Assembly (NCBI GenBank): GCA_963779685.1
Contig: CAVZZG010000001.1
Span: 62,001-126,000 of the forward strand
From: CAVZZG01 sp963779685
GTDB taxonomy: Bacteria > Actinomycetota > Thermoleophilia > Gaiellales > F1-60-MAGs149
Reading direction: 5' to 3'
Length of the DNA: 64,000 nucleotides
Shown here piece by piece: positions 31,413 to 40,192 of the stretch. Each line of letters begins with the position of its first letter. Position 1 is the stretch's first letter. Below the pieces are notes generated by a model. The model had not been told where the DNA came from. It did no database searches and saw only the letters and a list, made by a program, of their open reading frames with translations. Position numbers and translations under genes: made by a program.

Positions 31413-33323
31413 ATGTCCGGCGTGCCCACCCTGCACGTCAGCTCGCTCGCCAAGTCGTTCGGCGCGGACGAACTCTTCCGCGATGTCTCGTTTCGCGTCG
31501 CGCCGGGGGAGCGGGTGGCGCTCGTCGGCCGTAACGGCGCCGGCAAGACCACGCTCCTGCGGATCCTGGCCGGCGAGACAGGCGCTGACGGCGGCGAGAT
31601 CGGCTATCCCAAGAGCGCGCGGATCGCGCTGCACGATCAGCGCCCCCCGAGGGCGGCCGGCAAGTCCCTGGCCGGCTATGTCGGTGAGGGCCTGGCCGAC
31701 ATCCACGCCGCCGAGGACCGGCTCGCGGCGCTCGAGCGGCGCATGGCGTCGGGCGACCACGGCGAGGACACCATGCGCGCCTATGCCGCGGCGCAGGTCG
31801 CGCTCGAGACCGCCGGTGGCTACGCGTGGCATGCCCGGCTGTCGTCGATCCTTCGCGGCCTCGGCTTCGCGGATGTCGACGCCGACCGCGATCTGCAGAC
31901 GTTCTCGGGCGGCGAGCTGACGCGCGCCTCGCTGGCCCGCGCGCTCGCTTCGAATCCCGACCTGCTGCTGCTCGACGAGCCGACCAACCATCTCGACCTG
32001 GCGTCGCTGGAATGGCTCGAGCGCGAACTGGTCACGCTCGACGCCTCCATCCTGCTCGTCTCGCACGACCGCTGGTTCCTCGAGTCGGTCACCACGGGCG
32101 TGGTCGAGATCGAGGCGGGCCGTTCGCGGGCATTCCCCGGTACCTACTCCGCCTACCGCCGCGAGAAGGCGCTTGCGCTCGCGCAGCAGGCCGAGCAGTT
32201 CGAGCGCCAGCAGGCCGAGCTCGAGCGCCTCCAGCGGTTCGTCGACAAGTGGCGGGCCGGCACCAAGTCACGGCAGGCGAAGTCGGTGCAGAAGCGCATC
32301 GAGCGCACGGCAGTCGTCGACCGCCCTCGCAGCCAGCGGTCGCTGTCGTTTGGCTTCCCGAAGACGATTCGCCCCGGCCGGGTCGTGCTCGAGGTCACGG
32401 GGGCGAGGGTGGTGGCGGGCGACCGGGTGCTGATCGAGTCGGGCTCCTTCGCCGTCGAGCGCGGCCAGCGGGTGGCGCTGATCGGCCCCAACGGGATCGG
32501 CAAGACCTCGCTGGTCGAGGCGCTGCTCGGGCATCGCCCGCTCGCGGCCGGTAAGGCGAAGCTCGGCCACAACGTGCAGGTGGCGTACTTCTCCCAGCAC
32601 GTGGAGGAGCTGTCGGAGACCTCGACGGTGCTGGAGGCGATGTGCCGGGGTACTCCGGTCACCCAGACACAGGCCCGGACGATCCTCGGCCGCTTCCTCT
32701 TCGGCGGTGACATGGTGGAGCGCAAGGTCGCGGTGCTGTCCGGCGGAGAGCGCCGCCGGCTGTCGCTCGCGCGGATCGTGGCCAGCGGGGCCAACTTCCT
32801 GGTGCTCGACGAACCCACGAACCACCTCGACGTCGAGAGCCGAGAGGCGCTCGAGGAGGCCCTCGACGCGTACGACGGCACCGTGCTGTTCGTCTCCCAC
32901 GACCGCGCCCTGATCGATGCCGTTGCCACCCACACCCTCGCGGTCGGCGAACGCGCCCTCACGATGCGGTTCGGCGACTACAACGACTACCTCGCGGCGC
33001 TCGAGGCCCGTCCGCCGCGGCCGGCACCGGCGCCGCCCGCGCCTCGCCCCGCCAAGCAGCCGAAGCCCGCGCCGGCACTGGCGACGGCACCGTCGCGCAA
33101 GGCCGCGCCGCAGCGGGTGCAGCGCAAGATCGCCGAGCTCGAGAACCGCATCGCCCGGGTCGAGGCCGAGCTGGCGGGACTCGAACGCGAGCTGGCCGAC
33201 CCGGCGGTGCTCGCCGACCGCGACCTCCTCTCCGCCGCCGGTGAACAGCACCGCGCCAAGCAGGAGGAGCTGTCCTGGCTGATGCGCGACTGGGAGGACG
33301 CCGTCACCCAGGCCGGCCCCTAG
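31413..33323 (+). CDS. ABC-F family ATPase
   Basis: A 636-residue protein with two ABC domains and no membrane region. Walker A motifs are GRNGAGKTT and GPNGIGKTS. Signatures are FSGGELTRASLA and LSGGERRRLSLA, each followed by LLLDEPTNHLDL or LVLDEPTNHLDV. The interdomain linker is charged and the C-terminal ~100 residues are a Pro/Ala linker and coiled coil. ABC-F proteins act on the ribosome in translation factor roles or antibiotic protection. The ATG at 31413 lies within a TACGAT hexamer; the GTG at 31422, 7 nt after it, may be the true leaderless start. Confidence 0.95.
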   Translation: MSGVPTLHVSSLAKSFGADELFRDVSFRVAPGERVALVGRNGAGKTTLLRILAGETGADGGEIGYPKSARIALHDQRPPRAAGKSLAGYVGEGLADIHAAEDRLAALERRMASGDHGEDTMRAYAAAQVALETAGGYAWHARLSSILRGLGFADVDADRDLQTFSGGELTRASLARALASNPDLLLLDEPTNHLDLASLEWLERELVTLDASILLVSHDRWFLESVTTGVVEIEAGRSRAFPGTYSAYRREKALALAQQAEQFERQQAELERLQRFVDKWRAGTKSRQAKSVQKRIERTAVVDRPRSQRSLSFGFPKTIRPGRVVLEVTGARVVAGDRVLIESGSFAVERGQRVALIGPNGIGKTSLVEALLGHRPLAAGKAKLGHNVQVAYFSQHVEELSETSTVLEAMCRGTPVTQTQARTILGRFLFGGDMVERKVAVLSGGERRRLSLARIVASGANFLVLDEPTNHLDVESREALEEALDAYDGTVLFVSHDRALIDAVATHTLAVGERALTMRFGDYNDYLAALEARPPRPAPAPPAPRPAKQPKPAPALATAPSRKAAPQRVQRKIAELENRIARVEAELAGLERELADPAVLADRDLLSAAGEQHRAKQEELSWLMRDWEDAVTQAGP

Positions 33324-33333
33324 GCCAAAGCGC

Positions 33334-33339
33334 TAAACT
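33334..33339 (+). promoter_or_regulatory. -10 element TAAACT for the holin-X gene
   Basis: TAAACT ends 8 nt before the ATG at 33348, consistent with a leaderless transcript for the two small envelope genes. Confidence 0.5.
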
Positions 33340-33347
33340 CGCAGGCC

Positions 33348-33737
33348 ATGTTCGCTGCGATCGATCGCCTGCAGGAACTCTCCGGTCGGCTTGCCGAAGA
33401 GGTGCGGATGCTGGTGCGCCTCGAGATCCAGCTCGCCCAGGCCGAGATGACCGACAAGGCCAAGAGCGTCGGCCGCATCGTCGCGTACGCGGCCATCGCC
33501 GGTGTGTTCCTGTTCTTCGCCGTCTTCGGCCTCCTGATCGCGGCCATCTGGGGGCTCGGCGAGGTGATGCCGATCTGGGCCGGCGCGCTGGTCGTGACCC
33601 TCTTCTTCGTGCTGCTGGCGGCGCTCGTCGGCCTGCTGGCGGTGCGGCGGGCGAAGAAGATCGGCCCGCCCTATCCGGACGAGGCCGTTGCGAACCTCCA
33701 GGCCCTTCCCGACGACATCCGCGAGGCCATCCGTTGA
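33348..33737 (+). CDS. Actinobacterial holin-X family membrane protein
   Basis: A 129-residue protein with an amphipathic N-terminal helix (EEVRMLVRLEIQLAQAEM), two membrane helices (residues ~45-70 and ~78-100) and a short acidic tail. This is the layout of Act_holin_X/phage-holin-like proteins, which usually sit beside DUF3618 genes as here. The role is probably in envelope stress rather than lysis. The next gene overlaps its stop. Confidence 0.82.
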   Translation: MFAAIDRLQELSGRLAEEVRMLVRLEIQLAQAEMTDKAKSVGRIVAYAAIAGVFLFFAVFGLLIAAIWGLGEVMPIWAGALVVTLFFVLLAALVGLLAVRRAKKIGPPYPDEAVANLQALPDDIREAIR

Positions 33738-33946
33738 GCGTTCCCCGCAGCCAGCTCCGTCAGGAGGCCAAGGCCTCGCGGGAGCGCATCGTCGCCACCG
33801 TCCACGAGATGCGAGACGTGGCCGAGCAGACCAGGGACGACGCGGTGGCCACGGCAAAGCGGAATGCGCCCCTCGTCGCCGGCGGCTTCGCGCTGCTCGT
33901 GTTGGCGCGCATCACTCGCAGTGCCCGTCGCCGCCGCCGCCGCTGA
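33734..33946 (+). CDS. DUF3618-like small membrane protein
   Basis: A 70-residue protein. A basic N-terminal helix (SQLRQEAKASRERIVATVHEMRD) precedes one membrane helix (residues ~47-62) and an Arg-rich C-terminus (RSARRRRRR). The size and pairing with a holin-X gene fit DUF3618. The start is a TTG overlapping the upstream TGA, so it is translationally coupled. Confidence 0.72.
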   Translation: MSVPRSQLRQEAKASRERIVATVHEMRDVAEQTRDDAVATAKRNAPLVAGGFALLVLARITRSARRRRRR

Positions 33947-33950
33947 CCGT

Positions 33951-34721
33951 CTACTCGTACCAGGCGCCGGGCGCCACGTTTGTGGTGTCGGGCCACGCCA
34001 GGTCGTGCGTGAAGATGAGCGTCGCGTCGTTGCGGTCGCGCAGGGTCTCGAGCTTCTCCCAGCTCGCCACCATCGCGTCCGGGCTCCAGACGATCCCCGG
34101 TAGGAGGCGCTGCTCGAGGTTGCGCGGCAGGTACGCGGCGTCAGCCACGAGGATGACCGTCCGCCCCGCGAGCCGCACCAGCAGCGACTGATGGCCGGCC
34201 GTGTGGCCCGGCGTCGGGAACAGGAGGCAGGTGCCGTCGCCGAACACGTCCCACTCGCCGGTCAGCTCCTTCCATCGCACGGGGTGGTCGAAGTCGGCCC
34301 TCACGTACATGTCGCGCTGGTAGACGGGTGGCCAGTGCGCGAACTCCAGCTCGCGGCGCTGGGCGTAGAACGTCGCATCCGGGAAGAACTCGATGCCGCC
34401 GCAGTGGTCGTAGTGAAGGTGCGAGTGGGCGACGTGGCGCACGTCCTCCGGCGCGACGCCGATCGCGGCGAGCTGGCTGACGACGTCGTCGCCCGGGCGC
34501 ATGGCGAGCTCGAACGAGTCGGCGGCCGCGCCCAGCCGGGCACGCGGGTCGTCGATCAGGCTCGGGTGCCCGCCGCTGTCGAACAGCAGGTTGCCGTTCG
34601 GGTGCTGGACGAGGTAGAAGAAGTACGGGATCTCGGCCTTCGTCCCCACGTCCGGGTGGAACGGGTCGAACATGGCCATGTCGCCGAACTCGCCACCACC
34701 GTGGAACGCCCAGAGCTTCAC
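33951..34721 (-). CDS. MBL-fold N-acyl-homoserine-lactonase-like hydrolase
   Basis: A 256-residue metallo-beta-lactamase-fold enzyme. HSHLHYDHCGG is the dinuclear metal site of the AiiA-type lactonase branch, followed by TPGHTAGHQSLLV and a late HD. The GTG at 34721 has an excellent ribosome site (GGAGGAGG, 5 nt). It follows clpS by 19 nt in an operon with a sensor kinase and ANTAR regulator. The substrate may be a lactone or another ester. Confidence 0.85.
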   Translation of the reverse strand: MKLWAFHGGGEFGDMAMFDPFHPDVGTKAEIPYFFYLVQHPNGNLLFDSGGHPSLIDDPRARLGAAADSFELAMRPGDDVVSQLAAIGVAPEDVRHVAHSHLHYDHCGGIEFFPDATFYAQRRELEFAHWPPVYQRDMYVRADFDHPVRWKELTGEWDVFGDGTCLLFPTPGHTAGHQSLLVRLAGRTVILVADAAYLPRNLEQRLLPGIVWSPDAMVASWEKLETLRDRNDATLIFTHDLAWPDTTNVAPGAWYE

Positions 34722-34740
34722 GCGGCCTCCTCCTTCGAGG

Positions 34741-35034
34741 TCACGACTCGAGCGGGGCCATCGTCAGGCCGTACTTCTCGAGCTGCGACCAGTACAGCTC
34801 GGCCAGCTCTCGGTGGCCGGACCAGACGATAGCCAATCCACGGTTGTGGATCGCGGTGGCGAGCGTGAGCCCCTGCTCGTACGACACGCCCGGGAGCGTC
34901 GTCGCGAGCGCGAACGCGACGCCCTCGAAGGTGTTGTGGTCGTCGTTGAGGACGATGACGCGCCAGGCCTCGCCGAGTCCCGACCCGCCCGTCGTGCGCT
35001 CCTCGCGAGTCGGCGTGGCGGTTGCCATGCTCAC
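34741..35034 (-). CDS. clpS: ATP-dependent Clp protease adaptor ClpS
   Basis: A 97-residue protein. After a ~20-residue flexible tail it carries the ClpS core: VIVLNDDHNTFEGVAFAL with the N-degron pocket residues, then LATAIHNRGLAIVWSG and AELYWSQLEKYGLTM. ClpS delivers N-end-rule substrates to ClpA or ClpC. The GTG at 35034 overlaps the regulator stop (GTGA); the ATG at 35028 is the alternative. It lies in the kinase-regulator operon, an unusual setting. Confidence 0.93.
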   Translation of the reverse strand: MSMATATPTREERTTGGSGLGEAWRVIVLNDDHNTFEGVAFALATTLPGVSYEQGLTLATAIHNRGLAIVWSGHRELAELYWSQLEKYGLTMAPLES

Positions 35035-35606
35035 AGGGTACCGTCGGCGAACGTGGCCAGCAGCGCCTCGGCGATCACCACCATCGGGCGCCCGGATATC
35101 TGGCTCGCACGCCGGATCCGCTCGAACGCCGCCTGCTCGCTCAGCTCCTCCCGCGCCATCAGGATGCCCTTCGCCCGCTCGATCACCTTGCGGGCGGCGA
35201 GCGCCTCGGCCAGCGATGCGGCCTCGGCACGCAGCGACTCGAGCTCGGCGAAGCGGGCCCGGGCGGTCGCCATGGCCGGCAGGACGTCCGACTCGCGGAA
35301 CGGCTTGACGAGGTAGCCGAACGCGCCTGCGTCCGCCGCCCGCACGACGAGCTCCTCCGCGGCATAGGCCGTGACCATCACGATCGGCACCGGCCGGGTG
35401 GCGATGATGCGGCGGGCCGCCTCGATGCCGTCCAGGCGCGGCATCTTCACGTCCATGACGATCAGCTCGGGCTTGTACCGGTCGGCCAGGGCGACCGCCT
35501 CGTCGCCGTCGCGGGCCTCGCCGACGACCTCGTGCCCGGCCCGCTCGAGCAGCGCGCGCAGGTCGAGCCGGATGATCGTCTCGTCCTCGGCGATCAGGAC
35601 CCGCAT
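35031..35606 (-). CDS. Response regulator with ANTAR RNA-binding domain
   Basis: A 191-residue protein. Residues 1-120 are a receiver domain (IAEDETIIRLDL; phospho-acceptor Asp in LIVMDVKMP; Thr in VTAYA; Lys in LVKPF). Residues ~125-185 are an ANTAR domain (ARKVIERAKGILMAREELSEQAAFERIRRAS). ANTAR proteins bind twin-hairpin RNA and prevent termination. The start at 35606 overlaps the kinase stop (ATGA), so the two form a dedicated pair. Confidence 0.93.
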   Translation of the reverse strand: MRVLIAEDETIIRLDLRALLERAGHEVVGEARDGDEAVALADRYKPELIVMDVKMPRLDGIEAARRIIATRPVPIVMVTAYAAEELVVRAADAGAFGYLVKPFRESDVLPAMATARARFAELESLRAEAASLAEALAARKVIERAKGILMAREELSEQAAFERIRRASQISGRPMVVIAEALLATFADGTL

Positions 35607-37081
35607 CAGGCCCGCCACCGCACGACGGCTCGCACGCCCGGATCGGCCGGCACCAGGTCGATGGTCCCGCCGAGGTCGTCCGTCACGAGTGCGTAGGCGA
35701 TCTTCAGGCCAAGGCTCCGCTGGGGATCGAAGTCGGGATCGAGCCCGGGGCCGTGGTCGCGCACCTCGAGCTCGGCGGTGCCGTCGCGGGCGCCCAGGCG
35801 CACGGCCACATCGCCGCCGCCGTGCTCCAGGGCGTTCGCATACAGCTCGCAGAACACGAGCGCGACGGCGGTGGCGGCCTCCCCCGGGACCGTGACCGGC
35901 TCGATCTCGGCCAGCGCCGGGCCCGCGCCGAGCCCGTGGCCGAGCATCGTTGCCAGCCGGCGGACGAGGTCGGCCAGATCGACCGATCCCTCCCGGCTCG
36001 CGGTCAGGAGATCGTGCACCTCCGCGATCGACAGCACCCGATCGACCGAGTCCGCAAGGGCGCGAGCCGGGTCGCCGCCGGCGCCGCGCAGCCGAAGCAG
36101 GGAGGCCACCGTCTGGAGGTTGTTCTTGACCCGGTGATGGATCTCCTGGGCGACGAGCTCGCGCATCACGCCCTTGCCCGACTCGACGGCGACCGCCGCC
36201 TGGGCCGCGACCGAGTCGAGCAGCGTGCGCTCCTCACGGTTGAAGAGCTTGCGCCGGGCACGGGTGCAGACGAGCGCACCGATGGTGCGGCTCTTGAACA
36301 CGAGCGGTACGGCGACGAGCCCGGGCTCGGCCAGTGGCGCGCTCGCAGCGGCCGCCAGCAGGTCGGCGTCCGGGAGGTCGCCGGCTCCGGCCCGCTGCGC
36401 CACGGTCGGCCCCTCGGCACCGTTCACGACCAGCGCGCAGCAGTCGGCACGAACGGCGCTGGCGGTGGTCTGGACGATCTTCGCCAGGGTCTCCTCCTGG
36501 TACAGCGACTGCGACACCGCCTCCGAGATCCGCGCCAGCGCCTCGAGCTCGGTCACGCGCCGCTGCGATCGCTCGTAGAGGAGCGCGTTCTCGATCGCCT
36601 GGGCGACCTGCGCCGCGATGGTCTCCAACAGGTCGATCTCGTCCGCCGCCCAGTCGCGCCGCCCGACGGTGCGCACGTTCATCGCTCCGGCGAGCCGGTC
36701 GCGCCGGTCGAGAATGGGGACGGCGAGGAACGAGTCGAAGCGGTCCTCGTCGAGGTTCTCGAACGCCTTGAACCGGGGATCGGTGCGTGCGTCGCTGGCC
36801 AGGGCGACCGGCGTGCGCGTCGCCGCCGCATGCCCTGTCAGACCCTCGCCCGGGTGCATGCGGGGCCGCGGCGCCGAGGCGTCCAGCCGCGTGCCGTACA
36901 CCGCCTGGAGGACGAGCTCGTCCGGCCCCTCGTCGTAGGTGTAGACGAAGCACCCGTCCGCCTCCAGCGCCCGTGCGACGTTGCGCGCCACGTTCGTGGC
37001 GACCATCTCCAGGTCGAGCGACGACGTGACGGCCGCGACGGTCTCCGACACCAGTCGAAGATGTCGCGCCGTCCGATCCAC
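35606..37081 (-). CDS. GAF-GAF sensor histidine kinase (HisKA_2 type)
   Basis: A 491-residue soluble kinase. Two GAF domains (about residues 20-150 and 180-300) are followed by a HisKA_2 phospho-acceptor region with EIHHRVKNNLQTV and a HATPase (ELYANALEHG; DHGPGLDP; SLGLKIAYALV). No membrane segment is present. It is the partner of the ANTAR regulator that overlaps its stop. The GTG at 37081 is chosen because the first helix begins there and TATTCT lies 6 nt upstream. Confidence 0.9.
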   Translation of the reverse strand: MDRTARHLRLVSETVAAVTSSLDLEMVATNVARNVARALEADGCFVYTYDEGPDELVLQAVYGTRLDASAPRPRMHPGEGLTGHAAATRTPVALASDARTDPRFKAFENLDEDRFDSFLAVPILDRRDRLAGAMNVRTVGRRDWAADEIDLLETIAAQVAQAIENALLYERSQRRVTELEALARISEAVSQSLYQEETLAKIVQTTASAVRADCCALVVNGAEGPTVAQRAGAGDLPDADLLAAAASAPLAEPGLVAVPLVFKSRTIGALVCTRARRKLFNREERTLLDSVAAQAAVAVESGKGVMRELVAQEIHHRVKNNLQTVASLLRLRGAGGDPARALADSVDRVLSIAEVHDLLTASREGSVDLADLVRRLATMLGHGLGAGPALAEIEPVTVPGEAATAVALVFCELYANALEHGGGDVAVRLGARDGTAELEVRDHGPGLDPDFDPQRSLGLKIAYALVTDDLGGTIDLVPADPGVRAVVRWRA

Positions 37082-37087
37082 CGTGCC

Positions 37088-37093
37088 AGAATA
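37088..37093 (-). promoter_or_regulatory. -10 element TATTCT for the kinase operon
   Basis: On the minus strand TATTCT ends 6 nt before the GTG at 37081, giving a leaderless kinase-regulator-clpS-lactonase transcript. Confidence 0.5.
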
Positions 37094-37158
37094 GACGTCG
37101 GCCGGTGGATGCGCTCCCCCCCGCGCTTCCACCGGCCGGAGCACCTCGGCGACGGCCT

Positions 37159-37278
37159 TCAGCGGCGGCTCCCGTGCGTGAGCAGCCGGCGGACAGCCAG
37201 TGCTGTCACGGTCGAGGCCGTACTCGCTGCGGCCGTCATCGCCAGCCATTCGGCCCAGGTCAGTTCGGCGCCGGACAT
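37159..37278 (-). CDS. Small membrane peptide (39 aa)
   Basis: A 39-residue reading frame, MSGAELTWAEWLAM followed by an Ala/Ser/Thr/Val-rich hydrophobic helix and a basic RRLLTHGSRR tail. GAGGAG lies 7 nt before the ATG, a stronger ribosome site than most genes here. It stands alone in the gap between the phosphate-transport genes and the kinase operon. No family is recognised; it may be a real single-pass membrane peptide. Confidence 0.45.
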   Translation of the reverse strand: MSGAELTWAEWLAMTAAASTASTVTALAVRRLLTHGSRR

Positions 37279-37386
37279 GTGGGTCTCCTCGGGTCGTTTC
37301 CCGATGAAGCCCGCAGCCGGACGGATCGGTCCCCGGAACATGCGTTCGCCAGACAAGAGGATGGGCCGTCGGGTGGTGACTCGGAA

Positions 37387-38385
37387 CTACCCCAGCACCC
37401 TGACCGGGAGGTAGATCAGGGCCGCGAGGGCGGCCGCGGCGGGCAGCGTGACCATCCACACGGCGAGGATGCGCAGCGCCAGCGTCCACGACACGTGGCG
37501 TGTCTGCGTCGCGCTGCCCGCCCCGTACACCGATCCGGTGATGACGTGGGTCGACGAGATCGGGAAGCCGCCGGCGGCCGTCCCGAGCAGCACGGCGGTT
37601 GCGGCGGTCTGCGCCGCAAAGCCGTGCATGGGTTCGATCCGGAACACGCGGTAGCCGATCGTCCGCATGATCCGCCACCCGCCGACGTAGGTGCCCAGGG
37701 CAAGAGCGGTCGCCGACGCGACGACGACCCAGGTGGGCACCGTGAAGGTCTCGGTGCGACCCGCCGTCAGGAGCGCGAGCGCGATCACGCCCATGGTCTT
37801 CTGCGCGTCGTTCGCACCGTGGGCGAAGGCCATCAGGGTGCCCGCGCCGACCTGGGCGATCCGGAACTGCCGGTTGACCCGGCTCGCGCTGCGTGTCCGC
37901 ACGAGCCACAGGAGACCGCACAGGATGGCGAAGGCCGCGGCGAACCCGAGCACCGGTGCCAGGGCGGCGGGCAGCAGCACCTTCGACACGAGGCCGCTCC
38001 ACTGGATGCCCTCGGGACCCTCCGCCATCAGCACGCTCCCGACGAGCCCGCCCACGAGGGCATACGAACTGGACGACGGCAGCGCGAGGTACCACGTCAG
38101 CAGGTTCCACGCGATCGCGCTCGCCAGCGCTGCGAGGAGGACGTCCTGCTGCGCCGTCACCTCCGGCGTGAGGATGCCCGTGCCGATCGTCGTCGCCACG
38201 GCCGTCGACGTGAATGCTCCGGCGAAGTTCGCCAGCGCGGCGACGGTCACCGCCGTCCCCGGCGAGAGCGCTCGTGTCGAGACGGAGGTCGCGACGGCGT
38301 TCGCGGTGTCGTGAAAGCCGTTCGTGAAGTCGAACAGGAGGGCGACGACGACGACGCTCGCAAGCAGGAGGTCGGCGCTGGTCAC
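37387..38385 (-). CDS. PiT-family inorganic phosphate transporter
   Basis: A 332-residue membrane protein with about ten helices. It carries both copies of the PiT signature: FDFTNGFHDTANAVAT near the N-terminus and AFAHGANDAQKTMGVI in the second half. PiT proteins carry metal-phosphate with protons or sodium. The GTG start overlaps the stop of the upstream DUF47 gene, its usual accessory. Confidence 0.94.
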   Translation of the reverse strand: MTSADLLLASVVVVALLFDFTNGFHDTANAVATSVSTRALSPGTAVTVAALANFAGAFTSTAVATTIGTGILTPEVTAQQDVLLAALASAIAWNLLTWYLALPSSSSYALVGGLVGSVLMAEGPEGIQWSGLVSKVLLPAALAPVLGFAAAFAILCGLLWLVRTRSASRVNRQFRIAQVGAGTLMAFAHGANDAQKTMGVIALALLTAGRTETFTVPTWVVVASATALALGTYVGGWRIMRTIGYRVFRIEPMHGFAAQTAATAVLLGTAAGGFPISSTHVITGSVYGAGSATQTRHVSWTLALRILAVWMVTLPAAAALAALIYLPVRVLG

Positions 38386-38999
38386 CGGGTCTTCAGGGAG
38401 ATCGTCTCCAGCACCTCGCCCGCACGCTCGGCGGCGTTCACGGCCGCCTCCAGCTCCTCGTGGATGTCCTTCCACCGGATCACGGTCAGCGGGTCGGTCT
38501 CACCGGAGAAGAGCGTGCCGACGGCGCGCCGGTAGAGCTGGTCGGCCTCGGTCTCTCTCGCCCGCAACTCGGTGATCACCTCGCGCGCGTCCTGAAACCC
38601 GTCGAGGCGGTGTACGGCCTCGCACAGCAATGCGCAGGTGGCTTCGGCGACCGCGGCCTGCTCGAGGGCTGGCCGGAGGACCTCGCGCACGCCGTACAGC
38701 TGCAGCTCGTCGGCCGCCTCGTCGAGATGGTCGACCACATCGTCGATGGCCGACGCCAGGGCGAAGGCATCGTCACGCTCGATGGGAGACACCATGGTCG
38801 ACTCGAGCAGCCCGAACAGCTCGCGCGAGATCGCGTCGCCCCGTTGCTCCGCGGCCCGTAGCTCCGCGATCGCGTCACGCTGGTCGGGGAACTCGCGGAA
38901 CACCGTGTGGAGCAGCCTCCCCGCCTCGCCGACGTTGTCCGCGGCGTCGCGCAGCAACTCGATGATGCGGGGATTGGTGGGAACGAGCCGCAGGCGCAC
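38382..38999 (-). CDS. DUF47 family PhoU-like protein (Pit accessory)
   Basis: A 205-residue all-helical protein of the DUF47/PhoU-like type. The repeated EXXXD-like metal-site helices (ELRAAEQRGDAISREL; SAIDDVVDHLDEAADEL; ARETEADQLYRRAV; KDIHEELEAAVNAAE) are clear. It probably controls the Pit transporter encoded immediately downstream with a GTGA overlap. The start is GTG. Confidence 0.9.
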   Translation of the reverse strand: MRLRLVPTNPRIIELLRDAADNVGEAGRLLHTVFREFPDQRDAIAELRAAEQRGDAISRELFGLLESTMVSPIERDDAFALASAIDDVVDHLDEAADELQLYGVREVLRPALEQAAVAEATCALLCEAVHRLDGFQDAREVITELRARETEADQLYRRAVGTLFSGETDPLTVIRWKDIHEELEAAVNAAERAGEVLETISLKTR

Positions 39000-39147
39000 G
39001 GCCTACCGGCGGGTCAGCGTCGCGCCGCCGCCCGGGCGGCTCGGGGTCCACGACGACGCTCCCGGCGCGCCGGCCGGTGTCCGCGTGCCGCCGCCGGACG
39101 TGGCGAGGGGCGTGCTCGTCGTCGTGGCGCCCATCGCCGTGACGGTA

Positions 39148-39642
<495 letters not shown>

Positions 39643-39712
39643 GGCCGTACCTCCAGCGCCAGCGTAGCAGCGCGATCGCGGCTGCAGCGGGCGGATTCCG
39701 GTCGCGTGGAAC

Positions 39713-40192
39713 CTACGCCATGGCCCGCTCGACGGCCTGGCGCTCCTCGGGCGTGAGCTCGACCGATCCCGGCTTCTCGGCGACGACGTCCTTGACGTAG
39801 ATCCGCGCGTAGTCGCGGCCCTGGATGGCCGACACGACGAGGCCGCTGCCGAGATCGTCGAGGATCGCGATCGACGACGACTGGTGGCCGCCGACGTCCT
39901 TGATCGCGTCGTACCGGACGATCGCCCGGCGCTGGTAGCAGCCGTCCAGGCGCCGGCCCGCCTCCTCGACCTGGCCGACGGCCTTCGCAACGATCTCCTC
40001 GACGGTCTCCATGCGCGTATGCATCCCGACCGCGAACTCGATCAGGTCGACGTTCTTGCCGGCCAGCAGGGCCTCCTGGGCCCGGCGCACCCGGCGCATC
40101 CAGCGGAGGAACCACGCCGCCAGCACGAGGTCGAGTAGGGCGAGTCCCACCGCGACTGCGGCGAGGATGGTGGTCGGGTCCGACCAGTCCAT
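39713..40192 (-). CDS. DUF4446 family protein
   Basis: A 159-residue protein with one N-terminal membrane helix (residues ~8-28), a coiled-coil region and a C-terminal domain with GCYQRRAIVRYDAIKDVGGHQSSSIAILDD, the hallmark of DUF4446. Function is unknown. Its ATG overlaps the stop of the upstream anchored protein gene (ATGA), so the two are made together. Confidence 0.88.
   Translation of the reverse strand: MDWSDPTTILAAVAVGLALLDLVLAAWFLRWMRRVRRAQEALLAGKNVDLIEFAVGMHTRMETVEEIVAKAVGQVEEAGRRLDGCYQRRAIVRYDAIKDVGGHQSSSIAILDDLGSGLVVSAIQGRDYARIYVKDVVAEKPGSVELTPEERQAVERAMA

Noticed and set aside
33348..33946. Prophage holin genes
   Set aside because: The holin-X and DUF3618 pair is a common actinobacterial envelope pair. 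No lysin, capsid or tail gene is nearby.
39003..39135. 43-residue frame between the HNH and DUF47 genes on the minus strand
   Set aside because: It has no ribosome site and is made of Thr/Gly/Pro low-complexity sequence. It could be real, but the evidence is too thin to list.
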